Below, one piece after another: positions 49,788-59,176 of a stretch of DNA of 64,000 nucleotides (positions are counted from its first letter, which is position 1; each line of letters starts with the position of its first letter). A model generated the notes under the pieces. That model made no database searches and was not told the DNA's origin. It saw only the letters and a list, made by a program, of their open reading frames with translations. A program made the position numbers and the translations under genes. The DNA lies in contig NZ_JAKGCS010000036.1 in the NCBI RefSeq assembly GCF_021556395.1, positions 124,001 through 188,000 of the forward strand, given 5' to 3'. Source of the DNA: Acuticoccus kalidii (GTDB lineage Bacteria > Pseudomonadota > Alphaproteobacteria > Rhizobiales > Amorphaceae).

Positions 49788-50591
49788 TCAGATATAGCCG
49801 AGGGTCTTCATCACGGGATGGAAGCGCTCGGTCAGATAGCCTTCGGCTTCGGGCGACAGATGCTTCTTATAATTGCCCGGCGTCACCTGGCGCACGTGGG
49901 CGCCGGGATTTTCCTCGGTCGGGCGGATATCGTGCTTCTTGACGATCCGCGCACGCTCCTCCGGCGGCAATTGGAGGGCGCACATGCTGCAGATTTTGTC
50001 GAAGAGCGATTCCTTGTCGAAGATGATGTCCTCGTAACGAACGATGTCCATGTTCGGGTAGAGCTCGGCATGCTTCACGAACGTCGTCAGGTTCGCGATC
50101 ACCGGGTTCACCTTACCCTTGAGGACGTATTCCGACAGCTCCTCGGCCAGCGCCGTCTCCCGCAGCGCAAGGACGGCCTCGCGTGCCGTGCCCTGTTTCG
50201 GCAGCGCGTGGCTCTTCGCCATCGAGAAATAATAGGACACCGCGATATCGCGCGGATCGCGGACGAGGAGGAGCTTCTGGTTCTCGCGATATTGTCGCAC
50301 GAACGGCAGGAGCCAGGGGGAGCGGAACCCACCGAAGGCGTAGCCGCGCATTTCGAGAAGCATCGCCGCCTCGAGCGGACAGTCGCCGAGCACCACGCCA
50401 TGGCGGAAGAGATCGGGCTCGAGCTCGATGAGGGCGCGATTGCCGCTGCGGCAGATGTCGCTCACCATGCGCTGCAGGAGCGTCGACCCGGCCTTGTGCA
50501 CGGACAGGAAGAAGACGGAATCGAAGTCGCCCGGCTCGTCGACATTGACCTCGAAATCGCTTCCGTCGAGTGCCACGAAATTTCGCTTCAC
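49788..50591 (-). CDS. Sulfotransferase family protein
   Basis: A 267-residue single-domain sulfotransferase. The 5'-phosphosulfate loop is VHKAGSTLL at about 31-39 and the 3'-phosphate region is LLLVRDPRDIAVSYYFSMA. It uses PAPS to sulfate an unknown acceptor, possibly a surface sugar or lipid. GTG 50591 is chosen because GGAG lies 7 nt upstream; the frame is open to 50729, but that extension has no family similarity. No signal peptide. It is divergent from the FkbM-glycosyltransferase gene across 551 nt. Confidence 0.85.
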   Translation of the reverse strand: MKRNFVALDGSDFEVNVDEPGDFDSVFFLSVHKAGSTLLQRMVSDICRSGNRALIELEPDLFRHGVVLGDCPLEAAMLLEMRGYAFGGFRSPWLLPFVRQYRENQKLLLVRDPRDIAVSYYFSMAKSHALPKQGTAREAVLALRETALAEELSEYVLKGKVNPVIANLTTFVKHAELYPNMDIVRYEDIIFDKESLFDKICSMCALQLPPEERARIVKKHDIRPTEENPGAHVRQVTPGNYKKHLSPEAEGYLTERFHPVMKTLGYI

Positions 50592-51142
50592 GGATAATCT
50601 CCAACTTCGTCCGCCAGATACGACGCTCGAGGCCGCCGGTGGGCAGTCGATCTTCGCAAAAAGAAGCACGCGTTTAGCGAGGAATCTCGCCCTTGCGCAA
50701 TCACCAAACGATTGGGCGCAGTATGGCACCCTTCAACCATCCGCGTCACATGGTGCGAGTCGGGCGCCACGACACCGCGGGCACGATCGCCTCCGACGAT
50801 CATTTGGGCGCGCCGAGCCTGGGTTTTCCATGCGATAGGCGCGTGCCGAAATCATGTCCGCATCGGGACGGGCCATCACACTCGCGCCCGACAATTCTCC
50901 GAATTTATGAGATATGGCGCGGGCAGGTCGGCGGATTTGGCGAATCGGTGCCGAATGTCCGAAACTGCGAGAGCCGATGATAGCTGATGTGTAGCAAACC
51001 CTCTGGCGTAACCGGGCTGAGCATCCTATCCACGTGGGACCGATATCCGATCTCCCGGCCACGTTCCTCGCCCAATCGACTCGGGCGACGACTCCGGGCG
51101 ACCGCCCGCAGTGTTTGTTCGTGAGGCGTTCCAATCAATACG
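50592..51142. other. 551-nt divergent intergenic region
   Basis: Lies between the divergent sulfotransferase and FkbM genes. It is somewhat less GC-rich than the surrounding genes. Short open frames on both strands have no recognisable domains or good ribosome-binding sites. Promoters for both genes must be here, but none is distinct enough to call. Confidence 0.5.
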
Positions 51143-52972
51143 ATGACCATATTCGATGATCCCCGCGAGTTGGCGCGGCTCAATCTTCAACGATCTTTTT
51201 CGCGGGGCGGCGAGGATCGGCTGATCCTCGACGCGCTCGGCAATCCGTCCACCGGATTCTATGTCGATGTCGGCGCCCATCACCCTTATCGACACTCAAA
51301 GACTGCACTTTTCGCGGAGCGAGGCTGGACGGGCATCAATATCGACGCCGCGCCCGGCTTCTGTGAGCTGTTCGATCGCTATCGGCCGAACGACCTCAAC
51401 CTCAACGTCGCGATCGCCCCCGAGGCGGGCACCGTGACCGTGCCCCTGTTCGATGACGGTGCCTGGGACGCGACCCGTCTCGAGGAGACGGACGACCGGC
51501 CGAGCGAGGTCGAGATCGAGGCGGTGCGGCTCGATACGATCCTCGACATGCATGTGTTTCCCGGCGAGCCGATCGACGTGATGAACCTTGCGATCGGCGC
51601 GCTCGCGCGGCCGGTTCTCGAAGGGCTCGACCTCAAGGCCCGGCGGCCCCGTTATCTGATCGTCCCCGATCCGGACTTCGATTTTGCCGCCGCCGAGGCC
51701 TCGCCGATCTACACGCTCCTTCTCGGCCGCGGCTATCGTCTCGCCTTCCGCACCAACGCCAACAGCGTCTTCGTCCGCGACGACGCGGCCGAAGAGCGCG
51801 TGTCGGCCCCCGTCGCGCCGGCGCAGCCGGACAGCGCGCCCGCTGCGGTCCCCGAACAGGAGGTCCCCGAACAGGACATGGCCGAGCGCGTCGCCGACGT
51901 CGAGACGGCGCTCGACGGCTTCGTCTGGGACGCCGAGGCGCCCGACCGCCTCGCCGCGAAGTCGGCCGCGGCCCACGATGCCCGGCGCCGCCTCCAGGCG
52001 GTCATGGCGCGCGAGACGGTTCGGATCGCGCCCGGCAATTTCGGCTTCCTCGGCAAGAGTGTGGGCGTCACCTTCAAGCCGGTGCCCTTGCAGGACGTGT
52101 TCGCCGGCGCGGACGCGGACCTCATCCTCCTCACCGGGCATCTCTTCTTCCAGGGGCCGGACTTCTACCGCCAGCTCGCCGAGGCCCGTGCGCGGCTTCC
52201 CGAGGCCGTCATCGGCCTCTATCTGCGCGACAATCACCGCGAATATGCCGAAAATCTCAGGATGGCGGAGGCGGTCGATTTCGTCATTCCGGGGCATGGC
52301 TACCGGGCGCATTATCTGCGCGCCGCGAACTTCAACATTCTCGACGCCGAGCCGATGGCGAGCGGACAATTCTCCGCCAGCCACATGCGCGCGATCTTCG
52401 ACGAGGCCGAAGGCGCGCCGCGCAGCGATGCCCTCTATGGCCGGTTCAATCACAATCCGAACGCGCCCTGGCGGACCGCCTTCCTCGATGCCGTCGCGGC
52501 CGGCGTTCCGGGCAACGATGTCGTCGAGTGGAAGCCCGGCATCGAGCGCGACGACGCCGACCAGTCGCCGGACAGCCGCTATCGCGAGTGGCTCGGCCAC
52601 AAGGTCTCGCTCGTCGCCCAGTCGGATTTCGCGACGCCGCGGCGGGTGTTCGATGCCTTGCTCGCCGGGCAAATTCCCCTCATCCCGCGCGGTCTGCCGG
52701 ATCTCGACGCGCTGATCGCCCCGGAGCGGCAGGCCGACCTTCCGATCGTGTTCTACGAAGAGATGACGGTGGAGGCGGTCGCGGCCGCGCATCGCATCGC
52801 GCTGCAGCGGTTCGATGAGGGCGGCACGGCGGGCGCCCGCGCGCGGCACGAGTTCGCGCGGGGCTCGCATCAGATGCAGCACCGCTATCGCGCGATCCTC
52901 ACGCGCCTCGTTCGGATGGGGCGCGAGCCGCTGTCCGAGCCGACCGGGCCGCAAGAGGGGGCCGCACACTGA
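51143..52972 (+). CDS. FkbM-type methyltransferase fused to a glycosyltransferase-like domain
   Basis: A 609-residue protein. The N-terminal part (about 1-215) is an FkbM-like SAM methyltransferase, with FSRGGEDRLIL, the SAM loop FYVDVGAHHPYRHS and GWTGINIDA. A Pro/Glu/Ala linker (about 220-260) leads to a C-terminal domain (about 300-590) ending VSLVAQSDFATPRRVFDALLAGQIPLIPRGLP. That pattern is like the nucleotide-sugar end of exostosin-type or other GT-B transferases. It probably decorates a surface glycan by O-methylation and glycosyl transfer. There is no clear ribosome-binding site. With the divergent sulfotransferase it forms a possible glycan-modification pair. Confidence 0.75.
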   Translation: MTIFDDPRELARLNLQRSFSRGGEDRLILDALGNPSTGFYVDVGAHHPYRHSKTALFAERGWTGINIDAAPGFCELFDRYRPNDLNLNVAIAPEAGTVTVPLFDDGAWDATRLEETDDRPSEVEIEAVRLDTILDMHVFPGEPIDVMNLAIGALARPVLEGLDLKARRPRYLIVPDPDFDFAAAEASPIYTLLLGRGYRLAFRTNANSVFVRDDAAEERVSAPVAPAQPDSAPAAVPEQEVPEQDMAERVADVETALDGFVWDAEAPDRLAAKSAAAHDARRRLQAVMARETVRIAPGNFGFLGKSVGVTFKPVPLQDVFAGADADLILLTGHLFFQGPDFYRQLAEARARLPEAVIGLYLRDNHREYAENLRMAEAVDFVIPGHGYRAHYLRAANFNILDAEPMASGQFSASHMRAIFDEAEGAPRSDALYGRFNHNPNAPWRTAFLDAVAAGVPGNDVVEWKPGIERDDADQSPDSRYREWLGHKVSLVAQSDFATPRRVFDALLAGQIPLIPRGLPDLDALIAPERQADLPIVFYEEMTVEAVAAAHRIALQRFDEGGTAGARARHEFARGSHQMQHRYRAILTRLVRMGREPLSEPTGPQEGAAH

Positions 52973-53072
52973 GGCGCGGCCCACGCGATCGAAATAACGG
53001 CGTGGGGGAGGAACGGGCGTCTCTGCGCTTCAAGCGTCCCCGCGCCCGAGCGGGACGACGCGCCTTCGCGAC

Positions 53073-53104
53073 ATCATCCCGCACCCGGCCGGGCGCGGGA
53101 TGAT
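53073..53104. repeat. Hairpin between convergent FkbM-GT and topA genes
   Basis: A 10-bp perfect stem (ATCATCCCGC at 53073-53082, GCGGGATGAT at 53095-53104) with a further ACCC-GGCC-GGGC fold inside. No T-tract on either side. It may serve as a shared 3'-end structure. Confidence 0.55.
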
Positions 53105-53120
53105 CGAGCCGGGCGGGGAC

Positions 53121-55802
53121 TCAGTCGTCCCCGCCGCTCGATGATCTCTTCGCGGCTGCCTTCGGCTTCGCGGGCGCCTTCTTCGCGGCCGTCTTCGTCG
53201 TCTTGCCGGCAGCGGCCTTGGTCGACTTCGCCTTGGTCTCACCGGCCGCCTTGGTGGTTTTGGCCGACGACTTCGTCGCTGTCTTGCGGGTCGCCTTCGG
53301 CTTGCCGGCCTTCGCCTCGATGAGCTTGACGGCGTCTTCCAGCGTCACGGTCTGCGGGTCGGTCCCCTTCGGCAGCGTCGCGTTGACCTTGCCGTGGTTG
53401 ACATAAGGCCCGTAACGACCCTCGCGCACGGTGATCTCACCGCCCGAAGGATGCTCACCGAGCGACTTCAACGCCGCCGGCGTGCGGCCGAAGCCCTTGC
53501 CCTCTTTGCGCTCGGCGATCAGCGTCACCGCGCGGTTGAGGCCGATCTCGAACACCTCGTCGATCGATTCGAGCTTCGCATACTTCCCCTGATGGAGAAG
53601 GAACGGGCCATAGCGGCCGAGCCCCGCCTGGATCGGCTCGCCCGTTTCCGGGTGTGCGCCGACCTCGCGCGGCAGATCGATCAGCATGACGGCGCGATCG
53701 AGGGTCATCTCTTCGGGCGTCCAGCCGCGGGGGAGGGAGGAGCGCTTCGGCTTCTCGCCCTCGGCGGCCTCCATCTGCACATAGGGGCCGAAGCGACCCG
53801 TGCGCAGGGACACCTCGAGACCCGTATCGGGATGGACGCCGAGAACGACCGGCCCTTCCGCCGCGGCCGCGTCCTGGTTCGGATCGTCGCCGAGCTGCCG
53901 GGTGAAGTTGCACTCCGGATAGTTCGAGCAGCCGATGAACGCGCCATAGCGGCCATTCTTCAAAGAGAGCTGGCCGTTGCTGCACGCCGGGCAGGCGCGC
54001 GGGTTCGAGCCGTCTTCCTTCGGCGGGAAGAGGAGCGGGGCGAGCTCGTCATTCAGCGCGTCGAGGACGGCGGCGGTGCGGACCTCCATGACCTGGCCGA
54101 TCTGGGTCGAGAAATCGTCCCAGAACTCGCGCAGGACCGTGCGCCAGTCGAGCTGGCCGTCGGAGATCGCGTCGAGCTTTTCCTCGAGATCGGCGGTGAA
54201 GCCGTATTCGACATAACGCTCGAAGAAGGATTCCAGGAACGCCGTCACGATGCGGCCTTTGGAGCCGGGAATGAGGCGCTTCTTGTCGAGCGTGACATAG
54301 TCGCGATCGCGCAGGGTCGACAGCGTCGCCGTATAGGTCGACGGGCGGCCGATGCCGAGCTCTTCCATCTTCTTGATGAGCGTCGCTTCGGTGTAGCGCG
54401 GCGGCGGCTCGGTGAAGTGCTGGGACGGCTTCACCGCCTCGCGCTTCAACGGATCCTTCGCCTCGATCTTCGGCAGGCGCCCGTCTTCGTCACCCTCAGG
54501 ATCGTCGATGCCTTCCTGATAGACCGAGAGGAAGCCGTCGAACGTCATCACCGAGCCGTTGGCGCGCAGGCCGATCGACTGGCCGCCTTGGCGGGCGTCG
54601 ATGTCGACGACGGTGCGCTGGAACTCGGCCGATTCCATCTGGCTCGACACGGCGCGCTTCCAGATGAGGTCGTAAAGGCGCGCCTCGTCGTCATTGAGGC
54701 GGCTCTTGATGTCGGCCGGGGTGCGGAACACGTCGGTCGGGCGGATCGCCTCGTGGGCCTCCTGCGCGTTCTTCGCCTTGGTCGCATAATAGCGAGGCTT
54801 TTCCGGCAGGTAGGGTTCGCCATAGCGCTTGCCGATGATGGAGCGGATCGAGGCGATCCCCTCCGGTGCCATCTGCACGCCGTCGGTCCGCATATACGTG
54901 ATGAGACCGACGGTCTCGCCACCGATATCGACACCCTCATAGAGCTTTTGCGCGACCTGCATCGTCCGCGCAGAGGAAAAGCCCAGCTTGCGGGAGGCTT
55001 CCTGCTGCAAAGTCGACGTGGTGAACGGGGGCGAGGGGTTGCGCTTTTGCGGCTTCGCCTCGACCGAGGTCACGGTGAAATCGGCCGCCATCAGATGGTT
55101 GACGATCGCCGTGGCGTCCGCCTCGTTCTTGATGCCGAGCCGATCGAGCCGCTTGCCGTCGACGACCGCGACGCGGGCCTCGAACGCGTCGCCCGAAGGG
55201 GTCACGAGCGTCGCGATGACCGACCAATATTCCTGCGCGACGAAGCGCTCGATCTCGTTCTCTCGGTCGCAGACGAGGCGCAGCGCCACCGACTGGACGC
55301 GGCCGGCCGACCGCGCGCCCGGCAGCTTGCGCCACAAGACCGGGGACAGATTGAAGCCGACGAGATAGTCGAGCGCCCGGCGCGCCCGGTAGGCGTCGAC
55401 GAGATCGGATTCGATCGCCCGCGGCGCGGCCATCGCATCGAGCACGGCCTTTTTCGTGATGGCGTTGAACACCACACGCTCGACCGGCTGCGATTTCAGC
55501 GCCTTCTTCTCTTTCAGCACCTGGAGGACGTGCCAGGAAATCGCCTCGCCTTCGCGATCCGGGTCCGTCGCGAGGATGAGGCGATCGGCGTCCTTCACGG
55601 CGCGAGCGAGATCGTTGAGGCGCTTTTGCGCCTTCGCGTCCACCTGCCAGACCATTTCGAAATCATGATCCGGGTCGACGGATCCGTCCTTCGGCGGCAG
55701 GTCGCGCACGTGTCCATAGGAGGCGACGACGTGGTAGGCGTCCCCCAGATATTTGTTGATGGTCTTGGCCTTGGCCGGAGATTCCACGACGACGACGTTC
55801 AT
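53121..55802 (-). CDS. topA: DNA topoisomerase I (omega)
   Basis: An 893-residue type IA topoisomerase that relaxes negative supercoils. The TOPRIM domain starts NVVVVESPAKAKTINKYLG with the acidic DPDREGEAISWH. The active-site Tyr is in GLITYMRTDGV. A four-Cys zinc finger (CPACSNGQL, GCSNYPEC) and several topo_C repeats with GRYGPF or GRFGPYV motifs follow. The last 60 residues are a Lys/Ala/Thr-rich tail like histone H1. ATG 55802 has AGGGGG about 9 nt upstream. Confidence 0.96.
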   Translation of the reverse strand: MNVVVVESPAKAKTINKYLGDAYHVVASYGHVRDLPPKDGSVDPDHDFEMVWQVDAKAQKRLNDLARAVKDADRLILATDPDREGEAISWHVLQVLKEKKALKSQPVERVVFNAITKKAVLDAMAAPRAIESDLVDAYRARRALDYLVGFNLSPVLWRKLPGARSAGRVQSVALRLVCDRENEIERFVAQEYWSVIATLVTPSGDAFEARVAVVDGKRLDRLGIKNEADATAIVNHLMAADFTVTSVEAKPQKRNPSPPFTTSTLQQEASRKLGFSSARTMQVAQKLYEGVDIGGETVGLITYMRTDGVQMAPEGIASIRSIIGKRYGEPYLPEKPRYYATKAKNAQEAHEAIRPTDVFRTPADIKSRLNDDEARLYDLIWKRAVSSQMESAEFQRTVVDIDARQGGQSIGLRANGSVMTFDGFLSVYQEGIDDPEGDEDGRLPKIEAKDPLKREAVKPSQHFTEPPPRYTEATLIKKMEELGIGRPSTYTATLSTLRDRDYVTLDKKRLIPGSKGRIVTAFLESFFERYVEYGFTADLEEKLDAISDGQLDWRTVLREFWDDFSTQIGQVMEVRTAAVLDALNDELAPLLFPPKEDGSNPRACPACSNGQLSLKNGRYGAFIGCSNYPECNFTRQLGDDPNQDAAAAEGPVVLGVHPDTGLEVSLRTGRFGPYVQMEAAEGEKPKRSSLPRGWTPEEMTLDRAVMLIDLPREVGAHPETGEPIQAGLGRYGPFLLHQGKYAKLESIDEVFEIGLNRAVTLIAERKEGKGFGRTPAALKSLGEHPSGGEITVREGRYGPYVNHGKVNATLPKGTDPQTVTLEDAVKLIEAKAGKPKATRKTATKSSAKTTKAAGETKAKSTKAAAGKTTKTAAKKAPAKPKAAAKRSSSGGDD

Positions 55803-56042
55803 GCGAATGATCCCCCTTCCGCCGGACCGCACATAGAGACCTGTCCGGAGCAAAGCAAAGGGCCCGTAGCTGGAAAATGCGCGATCCGCCAAATTGGCCG
55901 CGGTTAGTATATGCAACCAGTGATGGAATTATGCGTGTGGCAAGGTTGGGAACAGCGAGGGTCGACACAACAGAAGGGTGCGGAACCCCACAGGCGGGGG
56001 AGACAGTCAAAGCCTTGAATTCATGAAAGGAAAGGCAGAACC

Positions 56043-56300
56043 GTGGCCACTTTCCGAGACGACCTCGACGAAACTCATTCCGGTTGTGTTACCCCAATGC
56101 CTCCGTTGGCGGGCGCCGATGCCGCAGCCTATGTCGAGCGCATGTGCACCGAACTTGCCGGTATCGCCGATCGCGGCGGTCTCGGTTTTCTCGCCTACCT
56201 CCTCGAGGTCGCGCGGGAGGAGGCGGTCCTTCATTGCGTCCCGATGCAGCATGACGGCCTTTCCCTTCACGACCATCCGGTGGTCCGCCATCCGGGGTGA
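56043..56300 (+). CDS. Small conserved-looking hypothetical protein
   Basis: An 85-residue soluble protein with the helical stretch AYVERMCTELAGIADRGG followed by LGFLAYLLEVAREEA. Similar short proteins occur beside other genes in Rhizobiales, from memory of the pattern rather than a search. The start is GTG with GAAAGGAAAGG about 8 nt upstream. No function is known. It is transcribed divergently from topA and 133 nt before degP. Confidence 0.65.
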   Translation: MATFRDDLDETHSGCVTPMPPLAGADAAAYVERMCTELAGIADRGGLGFLAYLLEVAREEAVLHCVPMQHDGLSLHDHPVVRHPG

Positions 56301-56433
56301 AGGGCGCGCGCCGCGTTTGAACATGGCGCCGAGGGTCAATTAATACGCGATTGTCATGCGACAGCGCTTGCCCGGATCATCCGCCTATCCCATTGTCCGG
56401 CCGTCCCAGTGAATTGAGTCCAGGGGGCAGGCC

Positions 56434-57813
56434 ATGCGTGTGCTGCTTCTTTGTTTCCTATCCTTCGTCGTGACGGCCCACCCCGCGTTCGCGCAGGAGG
56501 TGCCCCAATCCCGCACCGAGATTGCGCTCAGCTTCGCGCCGATCGTGCGGCAGACCGCCCCCGCTGTCGTCAGCGTCCATTCGTCCGATCCGGAGGCCGA
56601 GCGGGCGCTTTTCCCGAACGATCCGTTCCTGCGCCGCTTCTTCCAAGGGCCCGGCGCGCCGCAGCGTGGCTCCGTCCTCGGCTCCGGCGTCATCGTCGAT
56701 GCGAGCGGGCTCGTCGTCACGAACGCCCATGTCGTGAGGAGCGCGCGCGAGATCCGCGTCGCCTTCAACGATCATCGTGAATATCCCGCGACTCTCCTCC
56801 TGAAGGACGAGCGCACCGATCTCGCCGTCCTCAAGATCGAGACCGAGGAGGAGACGACGTTCCCCTTCGTCACGCTCGGCGATCCGGCGGCGCTCGAGGT
56901 GGGCGATCTGGTGCTCGCCTTCGGCAACCCGTTCGGCGTCGGCCAGACCGTGACGCAAGGCATCGTGTCCGCGCTCGCCCGCACCCAGGTCGGCGTCTCC
57001 GATTCGCGCTTCTTCATTCAGACCGACGCGGCGATCAATCCCGGTAATTCCGGCGGCGCCCTCATCGACATGGCCGGCCGCCTCGTCGGCATCAACTCGG
57101 CGATCTATTCCCGCTCCGGCGGCTCCAACGGCATCGGCTTCGCGATCCCGGTCGACATGGTGAGGATTGTCGTGGAATCGGCCCGCGAAGGGCGCAATGT
57201 CAGCCGGCCTTGGTTCGGTGCCCGGCTCGAAAGCGTCGACCGGCGCCTCGCCGAGCAGCTCGGCCTCGACCGTCCGGTCGGCGCGCTGATCTCGGAGCTG
57301 TTGCCGAAGAGCCCCGCCGCCGATGCCGGCCTGCGCGTCGCCGATGTCGTCACCTCGATCGACGGGATCGACATCGCGGACGAAGATTCCTTCGGCTACG
57401 TCTTCGCCACGCGCGGCACCGAGGGGGAGGCCGAGGTCGGCGTGATGCGCGACGGGGCGCCTCAGACCTTCACCGTCGCCCTCGAGGTCCCGCCCGAGAC
57501 CGTGCCGCGGGACGCGCGCCGCATCGGTGGGCGTTCCCCCTTCACCGGCGCCATCGCGATGAACCTGTCGCCCGCGGTCGCCGACGAGCTCAATCTCGAC
57601 ATGGCGACGAAGGGCGTCGTCATCGCACGGGTCGACGAGCAGACCATCGCCCGCCGCGTGGGCCTGCGCCCCCGCGACATCGTCCGCGAGGTGAATGGCT
57701 GGCAGATCGAGGACACGGCAGCGCTGGAGAACGTCACCAAGCGGCGTGAACGCTATTGGGACATCATCATCGAGCGGGACGGCGAGCAGCTCAGTCTCGT
57801 CCTCGGCGGCTGA
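56434..57813 (+). CDS. Do-like periplasmic serine protease, DegP/HtrA family
   Basis: A 459-residue envelope protease/chaperone. A Sec signal peptide (1-21, ending AFAQ) precedes a trypsin-like domain with catalytic His99 (VTNAHVV), Asp129 (RTDLAVLK) and Ser206 (NPGNSGGAL). Two PDZ domains follow at about 235-340 and 365-455. It degrades or refolds damaged periplasmic proteins. The gene leads a chain of tightly packed genes; rarA starts one base after its stop. Confidence 0.93.
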   Translation: MRVLLLCFLSFVVTAHPAFAQEVPQSRTEIALSFAPIVRQTAPAVVSVHSSDPEAERALFPNDPFLRRFFQGPGAPQRGSVLGSGVIVDASGLVVTNAHVVRSAREIRVAFNDHREYPATLLLKDERTDLAVLKIETEEETTFPFVTLGDPAALEVGDLVLAFGNPFGVGQTVTQGIVSALARTQVGVSDSRFFIQTDAAINPGNSGGALIDMAGRLVGINSAIYSRSGGSNGIGFAIPVDMVRIVVESAREGRNVSRPWFGARLESVDRRLAEQLGLDRPVGALISELLPKSPAADAGLRVADVVTSIDGIDIADEDSFGYVFATRGTEGEAEVGVMRDGAPQTFTVALEVPPETVPRDARRIGGRSPFTGAIAMNLSPAVADELNLDMATKGVVIARVDEQTIARRVGLRPRDIVREVNGWQIEDTAALENVTKRRERYWDIIIERDGEQLSLVLGG

Positions 57814-57814
57814 G

Positions 57815-59176
57815 ATGACGAACCTCTTCGCCGCGGCGGGCCTCGAAAAGGCGGCGCCCCGCCCGCTGGCGGACGAGCTGCGCCCGGAAAAACTGTCCGA
57901 CATCGTCGGCCAGCCGCACCTTCTCGGCCCAGAGGGGCGGCTCACCCGCATCCTGCGCTCCGAACATATCGGCTCGCTGATCTTCTGGGGGCCGCCCGGA
58001 ACCGGAAAGACGACGCTCGCCCGCCTCCTCGCGGCGCACGTCAAGCTGGAGTTCATCCAGGTCTCGGCGATCTTCACCGGCGTCGCCGAGCTCAAGAAGG
58101 TGTTCGACCGCGCCCGCCAGGCCCGCGCCATCGGCCGCGGCACGCTCCTCTTCGTCGACGAGATCCACCGCTTCAACCGCGCCCAGCAGGACGCCTTCCT
58201 GCCCGTCATGGAAGACGGCACGATCACCCTCGTCGGCGCGACGACCGAGAACCCGTCCTTCGAGCTGAATTCGGCGCTTTTGTCGCGGGCCCAGGTGCTC
58301 ACCTTCAAGCCGCTCGACGTCGAGGCGATCGAGGAGTTGATGGCCCGCGCCGAGGCCGTTCGCGGCCCGCTGCCGATCTCGGGCGACGCGCGGGCGAGCC
58401 TCGTCCGCATGGCCGACGGGGACGGGCGCGCCGCCCTCACGCTCGCCGAGGAAGTCTACCGAGTCGCCGCACCCGGCGAGACGATCGACGCCGAGACGCT
58501 GCAGACGATCCTGCAACGCCGCGCCCCGGCCTACGACAAGGACCGGGACGGGCATTATAACCTCGTCTCCGCGCTCCATAAGTCGGTGCGCGGTTCCGAT
58601 CCCGATGCCGCTCTTTATTATCTCGCCAGGATGCTCGACGCGGGCGAGGATCCGCTCTATCTCGCAAGGCGGATCGTGCGCATGGCGGCCGAGGATATCG
58701 GCCTTGCCGACCCGCACGCCCTCACGCTCGCGATCGCCGCGCGCGACACCTACGACTTTCTCGGCTCCCCGGAGGGCGAACTGGCGCTCGCCGAAATCGT
58801 CGTCTATCTCGCCCTCGCGCCGAAATCGAACGCACTCTATAAGGCCTACGGCGCGGCGCGGCGCTTCGTGAAGGAGACGCCGTCTCTCGCGCCGCCCAAG
58901 CATATCATGAACGCGCCCACCCGCCTCATGAAGGACGAGGGTTACAGCGCAGGATACGAATACGACCACGATGCCGAAGGCGGCATTTCCGGCCAGGCCT
59001 ACTTCCCGGAGGGCCTGACGCCGCAGACTTTTTATCGCCCGACCGAGCGGGGCAAGGAGCGTGATTTCAAGGCGCGGCTTGCCATCGTGGCGGAACGGCG
59101 TGAAGAACGCCGCAGGGCCGACGCGTCGACGCCGACCCGCGACGATCACTCCCGTCCGAGGAAGGAGGAGAAATGA
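57815..59176 (+). CDS. rarA: Replication-associated recombination protein A (AAA+)
   Basis: A 453-residue AAA+ ATPase related to clamp loaders, acting at stalled replication forks. RPEKLSDIVGQPHLLG, Walker A GPPGTGKTTLARL, Walker B LLFVDEIHRFN and the sensor GATTENPSFELN are conserved. The C-terminal region contains MLDAGEDPLYLARRIVRMA and EDIGLADPHAL. The chosen ATG at 57815 follows the degP stop by one base and gives the family N-terminus. Confidence 0.95.
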   Translation: MTNLFAAAGLEKAAPRPLADELRPEKLSDIVGQPHLLGPEGRLTRILRSEHIGSLIFWGPPGTGKTTLARLLAAHVKLEFIQVSAIFTGVAELKKVFDRARQARAIGRGTLLFVDEIHRFNRAQQDAFLPVMEDGTITLVGATTENPSFELNSALLSRAQVLTFKPLDVEAIEELMARAEAVRGPLPISGDARASLVRMADGDGRAALTLAEEVYRVAAPGETIDAETLQTILQRRAPAYDKDRDGHYNLVSALHKSVRGSDPDAALYYLARMLDAGEDPLYLARRIVRMAAEDIGLADPHALTLAIAARDTYDFLGSPEGELALAEIVVYLALAPKSNALYKAYGAARRFVKETPSLAPPKHIMNAPTRLMKDEGYSAGYEYDHDAEGGISGQAYFPEGLTPQTFYRPTERGKERDFKARLAIVAERREERRRADASTPTRDDHSRPRKEEK

